From: Candidatus Thiothrix sulfatifontis
GTDB taxonomy: Bacteria; Pseudomonadota; Gammaproteobacteria; Thiotrichales; Thiotrichaceae
Assembly: GCA_022828425.1 (NCBI GenBank)
Contig: CP094685.1
Span: 3,080,046-3,144,045, forward strand
Reading direction: 5' to 3'
DNA: 64,000 bases
The translations under genes and the position numbers were made by a program. The notes beneath the pieces are model-generated. The model searched no databases and was not told the DNA's origin. It was given only the letters and a program-made list of their open reading frames with translations. Positions 28,400-36,471 of the stretch are shown one piece after another (position 1 is the first letter of the stretch; the number at the start of each line of letters is the position of its first letter).

Positions 28400-29002
28400 T
28401 TATACACCGTACAATTGCTGCATCAAACGCAGTTGCTCCAATACCGCCCAAGGCGCATCCAAAAACAGCAGGGCATCACGGTGGGCGGTGTGTTGTTGCA
28501 AATGCTCGAATATGGCGCGTAAAGCTTGCGGCGATAACACTTCATTAGTGCGTATCAAGCCGATTTGCGCCTCGGCACCTTGTGGCATTGCCGCAAACCG
28601 CTCACCTTCTGGCAAAATATGCACGGCAAAACGCTCCAACCATGCTGCCGGTATCCAAGGGACTACCCCAGCATCTGCCACAATACCCAGCACTTGCGCC
28701 GCCAATTCTTGTTCAATCGCACGGCACACCGCCTCCCAATGCGCTGCTTGCAACAATTCTGGCGTTAATTCCACGTAGAAACCGAAATCTTGCCCGACTT
28801 CCACCGACCACGCCTTAGCTTGCTCTACGGGTGCTATCCACTCACGCGCCGGAATCAGTAAGCGACTGAATTCATTGACGTAATACGAAGCCTGCCAATC
28901 CACTGGCAAATCATCCGGGTAAAATACACTTGCCCAATTAGCAGGCGACCAGCCATAAGCTGCTAAGGTTAAGGTTGTGAAAGTGGGGGTAATAGCGCTC
29001 AT
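28400..29002 (-). CDS. Short YecE-like (DUF72-related) protein
   Basis: The N-terminus (TLAAYGWSPANWASVFYPDDLP, then SYYVNEFSRLLIPA) resembles the start of YecE/DUF72 TIM-barrel proteins (GW..pxW...FYPEgLP...W...YY...F...E). The rest does not follow the family well, and at 200 residues it is short, so this is a diverged or partial relative. Function is unknown. Start 29002 is preceded by GAGTG; a longer in-frame start at 29056 is less likely. It is convergent with the zinc-ribbon gene. Confidence 0.6.
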   Translation of the reverse strand: MSAITPTFTTLTLAAYGWSPANWASVFYPDDLPVDWQASYYVNEFSRLLIPAREWIAPVEQAKAWSVEVGQDFGFYVELTPELLQAAHWEAVCRAIEQELAAQVLGIVADAGVVPWIPAAWLERFAVHILPEGERFAAMPQGAEAQIGLIRTNEVLSPQALRAIFEHLQQHTAHRDALLFLDAPWAVLEQLRLMQQLYGV

Positions 29003-29183
29003 GAACACTCGACCATGCAATAAAATAACAGTTACCCAGCATACCACGCGACTCAAGCGCAGACATAACTTGACTTATGCGCTCGGAAATACTACCTTTA
29101 GGATATAAGCAAGGTATCAAACCACACCACTAGAGATAGTCGGGTTTGTCATTACCACAGAAAACACTCAGGAGGATTGAGTT

Positions 29184-29555
29184 ATGATGTTTAGCGATGT
29201 TTCTTTGGATGAGATGTTCCCACGCGCCCACGCGGTCATGCGAGCGCCGTTGCCTACCCTCAAAACCCATGACGTTTACCAACTAATCCGCACCAACGCC
29301 ACCGAGCGCGGCATGACCTTGACCGCAGAACACATGGCAGTAATCAATTTCATCCTCGATTTTTACGAACACTGCGATGACTGCCAGAATGCGCGAATGC
29401 TGGCGGATATGCTGCAAGACGAATTCATGCCCCAAGGCGGGCGTAAATACTTGTATCAACTCTTCCCCGATGGCCCACTGAGCACCATCCACGACATTGC
29501 TGAATTACCCAAACTAGGCAATGAAACCGATAAAAGTTTCGGCACTAACTGGTAA
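29184..29555 (+). CDS. DsrC/TusE-like protein lacking both C-terminal cysteines
   Basis: A 123-residue member of the DsrC/TusE family of sulfur-relay proteins. The fold signatures are clear: LTAEHMAVINFILDFYEH, ARMLADML and GRKYLYQLFPDGPLSTIHDIAELPK. DsrC ends in a flexible arm with CysB and a penultimate CysA. Here the arm reads ELPKLGNETDKSFGTNW and has neither. The only cysteines are C64 and C67. Such cysteine-less paralogues have been described as possible regulatory forms, so it probably does not carry sulfane sulfur as DsrC does. AGGAGG lies eight bases before the ATG, and a strong terminator follows. Confidence 0.85.
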   Translation: MMFSDVSLDEMFPRAHAVMRAPLPTLKTHDVYQLIRTNATERGMTLTAEHMAVINFILDFYEHCDDCQNARMLADMLQDEFMPQGGRKYLYQLFPDGPLSTIHDIAELPKLGNETDKSFGTNW

Positions 29556-29578
29556 CGCCAAGTCACGACTGCTAAAAA

Positions 29579-29612
29579 CCAACCCAATCGCCTGAAGTGA
29601 TTGGGTTTTTTG
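29579..29612 (+). terminator. Intrinsic terminator after the DsrC-like gene
   Basis: The nine-base stem AACCCAATC (29581-29589) / GATTGGGTT (29599-29607) is followed by a run of T. Confidence 0.88.
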
Positions 29613-29685
29613 TTTGTGTTCAGGATTGAACTTATAGAATGCCCTTACATTCTAAATGCATAACAAAAAAACAGGGCAGATCATA

Positions 29686-30303
29686 ATGGGCAATATTAAA
29701 GCAGCACTGCTAATGGGTGCAGTCACTACTGTACTCGGCGGATGCGCACCAATGGGTTCATACCCGCAAACCGCGCAATACCCATATTGGAACCACACCG
29801 TTCCGGGTGTTTATCAAAATCAGGCCAGACCTTATTTCACCAGTTATAATCAACCCTCGATGTCGCAACCGGCATTTTCACAACAGTACCAACCGTTTTC
29901 GCAACAAGCCGAACCGTATGATGCCCCCGCCCGCCGCGCCTTATTAGCACAAGCGCATCAAGCTCTAGGCGTGCGCTACACATTTGGGGGTGAAACCCCT
30001 CGCGAAGGTTTTGATTGCAGCGGCCTGACCCAATACGTCTACAAAAATGCCCAAGGCATCACCCTACCGCGCACCGCTGCCGAACAAAGTGCCGCCAGTC
30101 GCACCCTTAGCTTTGAACAAATGCGCCCCGGCGACTTAATTTTCTTCCGCACCAGTGGCAGCAAAGTCAACCATGTGGGTGTTTATATTGGGCGCGGGGA
30201 TTTCATTCATGCCGCATCCGGTGGCAGCAAGGTGAGTATCGACAACTTGAGTAAAACTTATTGGCAACAACGTTTGGTTAAATTTGGCGCTTTTCTCGCT
30301 TAA
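29686..30303 (+). CDS. NlpC/P60-family lipoprotein (cell-wall endopeptidase)
   Basis: A predicted outer-envelope lipoprotein that cuts peptidoglycan stem peptides. The lipobox is VTTVLGGC, with the lipidated cysteine at residue 20. A Tyr/Pro/Gln-rich linker (about 70 residues) leads to a C-terminal NlpC/P60 domain. Its catalytic Cys is in FDCSGLTQYVY, and its His residues are in VNHVGVYIG and FIHAASGG. I choose ATG 29686 because it gives a compact signal peptide; ATG 29656 adds ten residues. It stands at the head of three envelope-type genes. Confidence 0.9.
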   Translation: MGNIKAALLMGAVTTVLGGCAPMGSYPQTAQYPYWNHTVPGVYQNQARPYFTSYNQPSMSQPAFSQQYQPFSQQAEPYDAPARRALLAQAHQALGVRYTFGGETPREGFDCSGLTQYVYKNAQGITLPRTAAEQSAASRTLSFEQMRPGDLIFFRTSGSKVNHVGVYIGRGDFIHAASGGSKVSIDNLSKTYWQQRLVKFGAFLA

Positions 30304-30432
30304 AAACCCTCCATCTGTGAACCTTTCAACAAGATTTGCCGACTGACCGTCAGGCCAGTTGTTAATTTTGGCTGAATAACGTCTATACTACGAATGGAGA
30401 TTAATCCATACGTAAACCAAGGAGAAAATAAG

Positions 30433-30876
30433 ATGGGACTGTTTGATTTCGCCCGTAACATTGGCAAGAAAATCTTCGGCAAGGAAGAGGAAGCACCTGC
30501 TGCGCTGACTCAACACATCAATGAAGACAACCCTGGCGTTGACGGCTTGCAAGTGGAAGTCAAAGACGGCGTGGCTACGTTGACAGGCCAAGCGCAATCG
30601 GCTGAAGCACTGGAAAAAGCCGTATTGATGGCAGGCAATGCCATGGGGATCGAATCCGTGAAAGCGGATGGCATGACCATTGCGGACGGCAGCCAAGTCG
30701 GTGGTGATGACGAATTTTACGTGATTGAAAAAGGCGACACTCTGTGGGAAATCGCTGAGAAAGCATACGGCAATGGTTCAAAATACACCCGTATCGTCGA
30801 AGTTAACCGTGAAGTCATTAAAGACGCGGATAAAATTTTCCCCGGTCAAAAAATTCGCATTCCGAAAAGTATTTAA
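30433..30876 (+). CDS. kbp: BON-LysM protein, Kbp/YgaU family
   Basis: A 147-residue protein with an N-terminal BON domain (VDGLQVEVKDGVATLTGQA) and a C-terminal LysM domain (EFYVIEKGDTLWEIAEKAYG ... IFPGQKIRIP). This is the arrangement of E. coli Kbp, a potassium-binding stress protein formerly YgaU. There is no signal peptide, in line with Kbp. ATG 30433 has AAGGAG eight bases upstream; an upstream in-frame ATG at 30394 is unlikely. The YidB-like gene begins 18 bp after it. Confidence 0.88.
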   Translation: MGLFDFARNIGKKIFGKEEEAPAALTQHINEDNPGVDGLQVEVKDGVATLTGQAQSAEALEKAVLMAGNAMGIESVKADGMTIADGSQVGGDDEFYVIEKGDTLWEIAEKAYGNGSKYTRIVEVNREVIKDADKIFPGQKIRIPKSI

Positions 30877-30894
30877 ATAAAGGTACAGGCACAC

Positions 30895-31365
30895 ATGGAC
30901 ATAATGCAAATTGCTACCCAAGTATTCAAAAGCCAATTGGATACTGACCGTGACGGTCAATTAGAGATCACTGAAATTGCCTCAGCCATGATGAATCTCA
31001 TGGGCAATAGCGGCAATCAAGCACAAGCAGGCGGTTTGGGTGGCTTAGCCTCCATGATTTCCGGTATGCAAGGCGGCGGTGACTCTGGTTTGGCATCACT
31101 GGCGGCTTCATGGTTAGGCAACGGTCAAAACGCCCAACCTTCCGGTAGCCAATTGACCCAAATCTTTGGTCAAGACAAGATTGCGGCATTCGCTCAGCAA
31201 CTGGGTATTAGCCCAGAGCAAGCGATGAAAGGTCTGCAAGCGGCTGTTCCAGAAGCTGTGGACAAAGCTTCCCCTAACGGTTCGTTAGACATGGGTAGCC
31301 TGCTGGATTCGGTCGGCGGCGTGTCTGGCGCTATTGGTCTGGCAAGCAAGATGTTCGGTCGCTAA
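30895..31365 (+). CDS. YidB-like (DUF937) protein with an EF-hand-like loop
   Basis: A 156-residue soluble protein. The C-terminal half matches the YidB/DUF937 pattern (SQLTQIFGQDKIAAFAQQLG ... AVPEAVDKASPNG). The N-terminus has a loop with calcium-binding spacing (DTDRDGQLEITE) like a single EF-hand, followed by a Gly/Gln-rich spacer. Function unknown. It is probably co-transcribed with the Kbp-like gene and ends at a strong terminator. Confidence 0.78.
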   Translation: MDIMQIATQVFKSQLDTDRDGQLEITEIASAMMNLMGNSGNQAQAGGLGGLASMISGMQGGGDSGLASLAASWLGNGQNAQPSGSQLTQIFGQDKIAAFAQQLGISPEQAMKGLQAAVPEAVDKASPNGSLDMGSLLDSVGGVSGAIGLASKMFGR

Positions 31366-31389
31366 AGCGAAATTAGAACACTTTCGTGT

Positions 31390-31421
31390 AAAAAGCCGCC
31401 CCTGAAAAGGCGGCTTTTTAC
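31390..31421 (+). terminator. Intrinsic terminator after the YidB-like gene
   Basis: The stem AAAAGCCGCC (31391-31400) / GGCGGCTTTT (31409-31418) has an eight-base loop and a T-run. Confidence 0.88.
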
Positions 31422-31511
31422 TTTAAACCGTATTTTTCATGGGAATACTGTTTTGTCATTAACATCTCACCTATAGTTAAAAGATTACTGTACAAGGCTG
31501 CTACAAATCCT

Positions 31512-32468
31512 ATGACTCTTGTGACTGATCACAATACTAGCGACATTACCGCCCTCTTCCCGATCGGCACAGTATCCGAACAGACAGGTGTAAATACTGT
31601 TACCTTGCGAGCTTGGGAACGCCGTTACGGTTTGCTTAAACCGCGTCGCACCCCGAAAGGCCATCGTCTTTACAGCCGTCAAGACGTCGATCGCGTTAAA
31701 CAAGTGCTCGTATTATTGGAGCAGGGGATTCCAGTAGGGCGTGTCCGTGATGTGCTCGATAGCGGTGAAACCCCTCCGATGTTATTGCGCACGGCACAAG
31801 ATGTCCAAACCGATGACCCCTGGCGACATTATGGTTCGCTGTTTCAACGCTGCATCCATAAATTAGACACGCGCGCGTTAGAACACACCTTCAATGAAGC
31901 TGTATCGCTGTATTCGTTGGAATTGGTCGCCAAAAAATTGATATTGCCCCTCTATCAACAATTGTGGCAACAGCAGGCAATGTTGCCGTCTACCCGCGCT
32001 GACTACGCTTTCCTGCACGAATTTTTGTGCGTGAAACTCGGCTCGCGTTATTTGCATTACAACAGCCGTGCCAATGGCAAACGCGTATTATTGGTCAACA
32101 CCCAAACCCATGCGGTGCAATTGGAAACGCTGTTGCTGGCGAACATCATCAGTCAACACGGTTATCAAGTCAGCTTGCTTGGCACTGAAACCACCTTGGA
32201 TCATCTACCGCTGATTATCGAACGGGCAGAATTCGATGCGCTACTGCTGCCTAGCACTGGCGTATCCAACAGCCTGCAAGCCTTGAGCATTATGACCCAA
32301 ATCACCGTTTTTCTGAGCAATCGGGCAACATCAGAAACATTGCCAGACACCCCGCCATTGCGCAATATTCATTGGCTGCCTGAAGAATTAAGCGAAATTT
32401 GTTTAACCCTTGACAAAGTGCTGGCTAGAGAACCGACTCACGTTCTTGCGCCTGTTGCTACGGCATGA
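31512..32468 (+). CDS. MerR-family regulator, LitR/CarH-like
   Basis: A transcription factor with an N-terminal MerR winged helix (FPIGTVSEQTGVNTVTLRAWERRYGLLKPRRT). The remainder has the layout of the light-responsive LitR/CarH family, a four-helix bundle and a Rossmann domain. The B12 signature E/D-x-H-x-x-G is incomplete: the histidine is present (H200, TQTHAVQ) but the glycine is Gln. This fits 'class II' LitR proteins, thought to work without bound cobalamin. The stop overlaps the photolyase start by four bases (ATGA), so regulator and repair enzyme are coupled. Confidence 0.85.
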   Translation: MTLVTDHNTSDITALFPIGTVSEQTGVNTVTLRAWERRYGLLKPRRTPKGHRLYSRQDVDRVKQVLVLLEQGIPVGRVRDVLDSGETPPMLLRTAQDVQTDDPWRHYGSLFQRCIHKLDTRALEHTFNEAVSLYSLELVAKKLILPLYQQLWQQQAMLPSTRADYAFLHEFLCVKLGSRYLHYNSRANGKRVLLVNTQTHAVQLETLLLANIISQHGYQVSLLGTETTLDHLPLIIERAEFDALLLPSTGVSNSLQALSIMTQITVFLSNRATSETLPDTPPLRNIHWLPEELSEICLTLDKVLAREPTHVLAPVATA

Positions 32469-33862
32469 AAACAGCGCTTGTTTGGTTACGGCAAGACCTA
32501 CGCTTAGCGGATAACCCCGCGCTTTATCATGCCTGCCGCACGTGTGAACACATTATTCCGATTTTTATTGATGACCCACTGCCGAGTTCCATCAGTCAAT
32601 TAGGGGCGGCGAGTCGGGTATGGTTGCACCACAGTTTGCAGGCGCTCGATACGCACCTGCAAACGCTAGGCAATCACCTAATCTTACGCCAAGGCGCTGC
32701 CCTCCCCGTTTTACAGCAATTGATCGCCAACACCGGCGCAACCCATGTGTATTGGAATCGGGTGTATGACCCCGCCAGCCTTGCCCGCGACAAACACATT
32801 AAAGAAACCCTCAAGCAAACCTGCGAAGTCCACAGCTTTAATGCCAGCCTGCTGAATGAACCGTGGGAAGTCTTAAAAGCCGATGGCACGCCTTACAAAG
32901 TGTTCACCCCGTTTTGGAAAGCAATGCTGAAACACGGGATTCAACACCTGCCGCTGCCCATGCCGGAACGCATGATCGCGCCCGCTAACTGGCCGCACAG
33001 TTTGCCCGTGGATGCGTTGGGCTTACTGCCGACAATTCGCTGGGATGCCGCGATGATGACCCACTGGCAAGTGGGCGAAACGGCGGCGATGCAAAAATTG
33101 CTGGCATTCTTGCCACAAGGTACGGATTACAAGGAAGCACGCAATTTGCCCGCGCAAACCGGCACTGCCCGCCTTTCCCCGCATTTGCACTTCGGCGAAA
33201 TCAGCCCACGTCAGGCGGTTTATCACACCGAACACTATTTGCAAACACACCCCGAAGCCGATAGCGGCCTACGCCATTTTTTACAGGAAATCGGCTGGCG
33301 CGAATTTTCTTACCACTTGCTGTATCACTTTCCGCACACGCAGGAACGGGCGTTGGATGCACGTTTCGATGTTTTCCCTTGGGCAGACGATTACGCCGCT
33401 GTGCTAAACCGTTGGCAACAGGGGCAAACCGGCTACCCAATCATTGATGCGGGGATGCGCGAATTGTGGCAAACCGGCTGGATGCACAATCGGGTACGTA
33501 TGATTGTGGCATCGCTGCTCACCAAAAACTTGCTGGTGCCTTGGCAAGTGGGGGAACAATGGTTTCGGGATACCTTGGTAGATGCTGATTTAGCCAGCAA
33601 TGTGTTCGGCTGGCAATGGACAGCGGGGTGTGGGGCTGATGCTGCGCCCTACTTCCGCATTTTCAACCCGATGTTGCAAAGCCAGAAATTTGACCCAGAA
33701 GGGGAATACATTCGCCGCTGGGTTCCAGAATTGCACGCACGGGATAATAAACAGGTGCATTTACCGCGTGAATTGGGCGATGGTTTGCGGGATTATCCCT
33801 TGCCTGTGGTGGATTTAAAAACCAGCCGCGAACGGACATTGACGCTGTTTAAGCGCATTTAA
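32465..33862 (+). CDS. phr: Deoxyribodipyrimidine photolyase
   Basis: A flavoprotein that repairs cyclobutane pyrimidine dimers using blue light. The N-terminal antenna domain begins LVWLRQDLRLADNPAL. The C-terminal FAD-binding domain has YKEARNLPAQTGTARLSPHLHFGEISP, TGYPIIDAGMRELWQTGWMHNRVRM and NVFGWQWTAGCGADAAPYFRIFNP, including the tryptophans of the electron-transfer chain. The 465-residue length is typical of class I CPD photolyases. It is translationally coupled to the LitR-like gene. Confidence 0.95.
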   Translation: MKTALVWLRQDLRLADNPALYHACRTCEHIIPIFIDDPLPSSISQLGAASRVWLHHSLQALDTHLQTLGNHLILRQGAALPVLQQLIANTGATHVYWNRVYDPASLARDKHIKETLKQTCEVHSFNASLLNEPWEVLKADGTPYKVFTPFWKAMLKHGIQHLPLPMPERMIAPANWPHSLPVDALGLLPTIRWDAAMMTHWQVGETAAMQKLLAFLPQGTDYKEARNLPAQTGTARLSPHLHFGEISPRQAVYHTEHYLQTHPEADSGLRHFLQEIGWREFSYHLLYHFPHTQERALDARFDVFPWADDYAAVLNRWQQGQTGYPIIDAGMRELWQTGWMHNRVRMIVASLLTKNLLVPWQVGEQWFRDTLVDADLASNVFGWQWTAGCGADAAPYFRIFNPMLQSQKFDPEGEYIRRWVPELHARDNKQVHLPRELGDGLRDYPLPVVDLKTSRERTLTLFKRI

Positions 33863-33910
33863 CGTGACGATTGCCCACGCGGTGGTGCGCGGGCAACCTG
33901 AAATCAGGAA

Positions 33911-34771
33911 TTACACGCCGTATTCTGCTGTCAACCGGAATTCCCCACCTGCCGCCACTTCCACCACATCATCTGCCGCGTTAGTCGTTTCCACGCATAC
34001 GAAGCGGGTGTAATCGTCGTCCTGCAAATCCGCCATGCCCGCTGCGATTTTCGCCCACGGATTCCACACCACTGCCGTGTTATTGCCGCTGGAAGTAATG
34101 CGAATGGTGCGATTCAACGCGCCATCGACAATCGCCAGCTCCGCCGGAACGCCGAGGTAAACGCGGTCAACTTCGCTGTTAATGCTGATTGCACCGTCTT
34201 GCTGCTTGGTTGCGCCGTTGCCGTCTGCGGCTTTGTCGAGGTATTGCGTACCATCCAGCCCAGTCACGGTTGTTTGCGCAATGTCGCCCACCGCAAAATA
34301 AGTGTGCATCGCTTGGGTAATGTTGAACGCTGCATCGCCGGTATTGCGTGTCACCAATGCCAGTTGCAAGGTTTTGCCGAAGGTAATTTCCATCGCCAAA
34401 CGGAACGCATGAGGCCAAATTGCCAAAGTTTCGGGGGACGATTCCACGCCCAAAATCACCGTGGTTGAGCCATCCGCATTTTCGCGGGTTTCCCATTCGC
34501 TCCACATGCGGTTGCGCATAAAACCGTGAGCGGGGCGGCTTTTGCCTTCGGGGTCTGCGCCAAACCAAGGCCAGCAAATCGGCACGCCGCCTTTGATCGC
34601 TTTGCCTTCAGCGTAATAGGCTTTGTCGCTGACGAACAGCACATCCGCCGCGCCTTTGGGGGTGAAGGACAAGACTTGCCCTGCGTAAACCGAAATCACG
34701 GCATCGGCATGGTCGTTGCTAACGTTGATCATCGGCAAGCCACCGTTGCCTGCTACACGAGTGATTGTCAT
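33911..34771 (-). CDS. D-hexose-6-phosphate mutarotase, YeaD-like
   Basis: An aldose-1-epimerase-fold enzyme that interconverts anomers of hexose 6-phosphates. Conserved segments: KAIKGGVPICWPWFG, HGFMRNRMW, QAMHTYFAVGD (catalytic His) and RFVCVETTNA (catalytic Glu). It is 286 residues. It stands alone between phr (convergent) and the cyd operon (same strand, about 50 bp downstream of cydC). Confidence 0.9.
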   Translation of the reverse strand: MTITRVAGNGGLPMINVSNDHADAVISVYAGQVLSFTPKGAADVLFVSDKAYYAEGKAIKGGVPICWPWFGADPEGKSRPAHGFMRNRMWSEWETRENADGSTTVILGVESSPETLAIWPHAFRLAMEITFGKTLQLALVTRNTGDAAFNITQAMHTYFAVGDIAQTTVTGLDGTQYLDKAADGNGATKQQDGAISINSEVDRVYLGVPAELAIVDGALNRTIRITSSGNNTAVVWNPWAKIAAGMADLQDDDYTRFVCVETTNAADDVVEVAAGGEFRLTAEYGV

Positions 34772-34821
34772 GGTGCGTTCCTGTTTTCTGGTTAAAAATC
34801 GCCGCCATCATACCGCATCCT

Positions 34822-36471
34822 TCAAGACAGATGCAGTACCTGATCCATCGCTTCCAAACCGTGCGCACGATGCGTAATCAGCAACAGGCTTTGCCCATTA
34901 CGCGCCACCTGCGTGAGAATATTCGCCATCACCTGTGTCGCGGTTTCTGGGTCTAAGCCTTCGGTAGGCTCATCGAGAATCAACAGCCGCGCCGGTTTCA
35001 GCAAGGCACGCGCAATCGCCACCCGTTTGGCTTGTCCGCCGGACAAACGCACGCCCGTTTCACCGACCCACGTTGCATACCCTTGCGGCTGTTGCGTAAT
35101 GAAATCGTGAATCAACGCAGTGCCGCACACCGCTTCCAGCTCCGACTCGGTTGCATCACGCTTTGCCAGCAACAGGTTTTCGCGCAAGGTGGTGTTGAAC
35201 AAATGCGTTTGCTGCGGCACAACCGCGATGTGCTGACGCAAGGCTTCGCCGCTGTAGTGGGCAAGCGGTTTTCCCGCCAACAACAATTCACCGCTGGTCG
35301 GGTCGCGGAAACGTAGCAGCAAACTGGTCAGGGTGCTTTTGCCCGCGCCCGTTACACCGACGATAGCGAGCTTGTGACCCTGCGGAAAATTCAGCGTCAA
35401 ACCATCCAGCACCGCATCACCTTGCGGCTGGTAACGGAAACCCAGTTCCCGCAATGCAAAATCCAGACGTTCCGGCACAGCTTGCGGGTGCGCTGGTTCT
35501 GTCACCGCCGCTACCTGATCCGCAAGGCTGAAAATACGCCGCGCTGCCGCGAGAGTTTCCCCCAAGGACTGGAACGCCAGCGGCAAAGGCAACACCGCTT
35601 CAAAACTTGCCAGCGCGAACAATGCCAACATCGCCAATTCAGGCGGCGCTATCGCATGATCGCGCACCAGCGGAATCGCCAGCACCAACATGCCCCACAT
35701 CGCCAAATTCGCACACAGCCCCAACGCGCCTTGCGCCACACCATTCAAACGGCTCAGGATTTGCTGTTGCGCCGCCAAGGTTTGCGACAACTGTTGAACG
35801 TGCGCGGCATGAGCATCCGCCGCGCCATACACCAGCAATTCGCCCATGCCCTGCAAATCATTCACCAAAGCCGAGCGCAATTGCGCCGCCGTTTCCACCG
35901 ATTGCTGCCCTGCTTCATGCCCCAAACGATTCATCAACCACGGAATCAGCACCCCCGCCACCAACAACAAACTCAATTCCAGCAACGCCAGCAACGGGTG
36001 ATAAAACAGCAACGCCACCACGAAGACCAACGTCGCCAACGCCGCCACCACCACTGGCACTAACAGGCGCAAGTACACATTATTCAGCGTATCAATATCA
36101 GCACGGATGCGGCTCAACACGTCGCCGCTGCGGTACTGTTCCAACACCGCCGGAGCTAGCGGCTCGATGCGCTCATAAAACCACACCCGCAATTCCGCCA
36201 ACATCCGAAACGTGGCTTCGTGCGTCACCAAGCGTTCGCCGTAACGCCCCGCCGTGCGCACAATCGCCGCCAGCCGAATCAAGGCCGCAGGGGTGAAATA
36301 ATTCATCGACACACCCGCGACACCCGCCATTGCCATCGCGGTAATGAACCAGCCCGACACCGCCATCAACCCCACATTTGCCAGCAACGTGATAAACGAC
36401 AAACCCATGCCCAACGCCGCCCAGCCCCAATACGGCTTGAACAGACGCAATAATCGCAGTAAATCGTTCAT
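34822..36471 (-). CDS. cydC: Heterodimeric ABC transporter subunit CydC
   Basis: Together with CydD it exports cysteine/glutathione-type thiols to the periplasm and is needed to assemble cytochrome bd. It has a type-I exporter membrane domain (six helices) and an ATPase with Walker A GVTGAGKSTL, signature LSGGQAKRVAIARALL and Walker B LLILDEPTEGLD. The 549-residue length is normal. The ATG overlaps the cydD stop by four bases. Confidence 0.94.
   Translation of the reverse strand: MNDLLRLLRLFKPYWGWAALGMGLSFITLLANVGLMAVSGWFITAMAMAGVAGVSMNYFTPAALIRLAAIVRTAGRYGERLVTHEATFRMLAELRVWFYERIEPLAPAVLEQYRSGDVLSRIRADIDTLNNVYLRLLVPVVVAALATLVFVVALLFYHPLLALLELSLLLVAGVLIPWLMNRLGHEAGQQSVETAAQLRSALVNDLQGMGELLVYGAADAHAAHVQQLSQTLAAQQQILSRLNGVAQGALGLCANLAMWGMLVLAIPLVRDHAIAPPELAMLALFALASFEAVLPLPLAFQSLGETLAAARRIFSLADQVAAVTEPAHPQAVPERLDFALRELGFRYQPQGDAVLDGLTLNFPQGHKLAIVGVTGAGKSTLTSLLLRFRDPTSGELLLAGKPLAHYSGEALRQHIAVVPQQTHLFNTTLRENLLLAKRDATESELEAVCGTALIHDFITQQPQGYATWVGETGVRLSGGQAKRVAIARALLKPARLLILDEPTEGLDPETATQVMANILTQVARNGQSLLLITHRAHGLEAMDQVLHLS

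Noticed and set aside
31489..31494. TGTACA motif before the LitR-like gene as an operator
   Set aside because: A single six-base match is too short to support a binding site, and no second half-site was seen.
35374..36296. Two plus-strand frames of 229 codons opposite cydC
   Set aside because: They are Gln/Arg/His- and Pro/Thr-rich antisense shadows of a clear ABC transporter gene.
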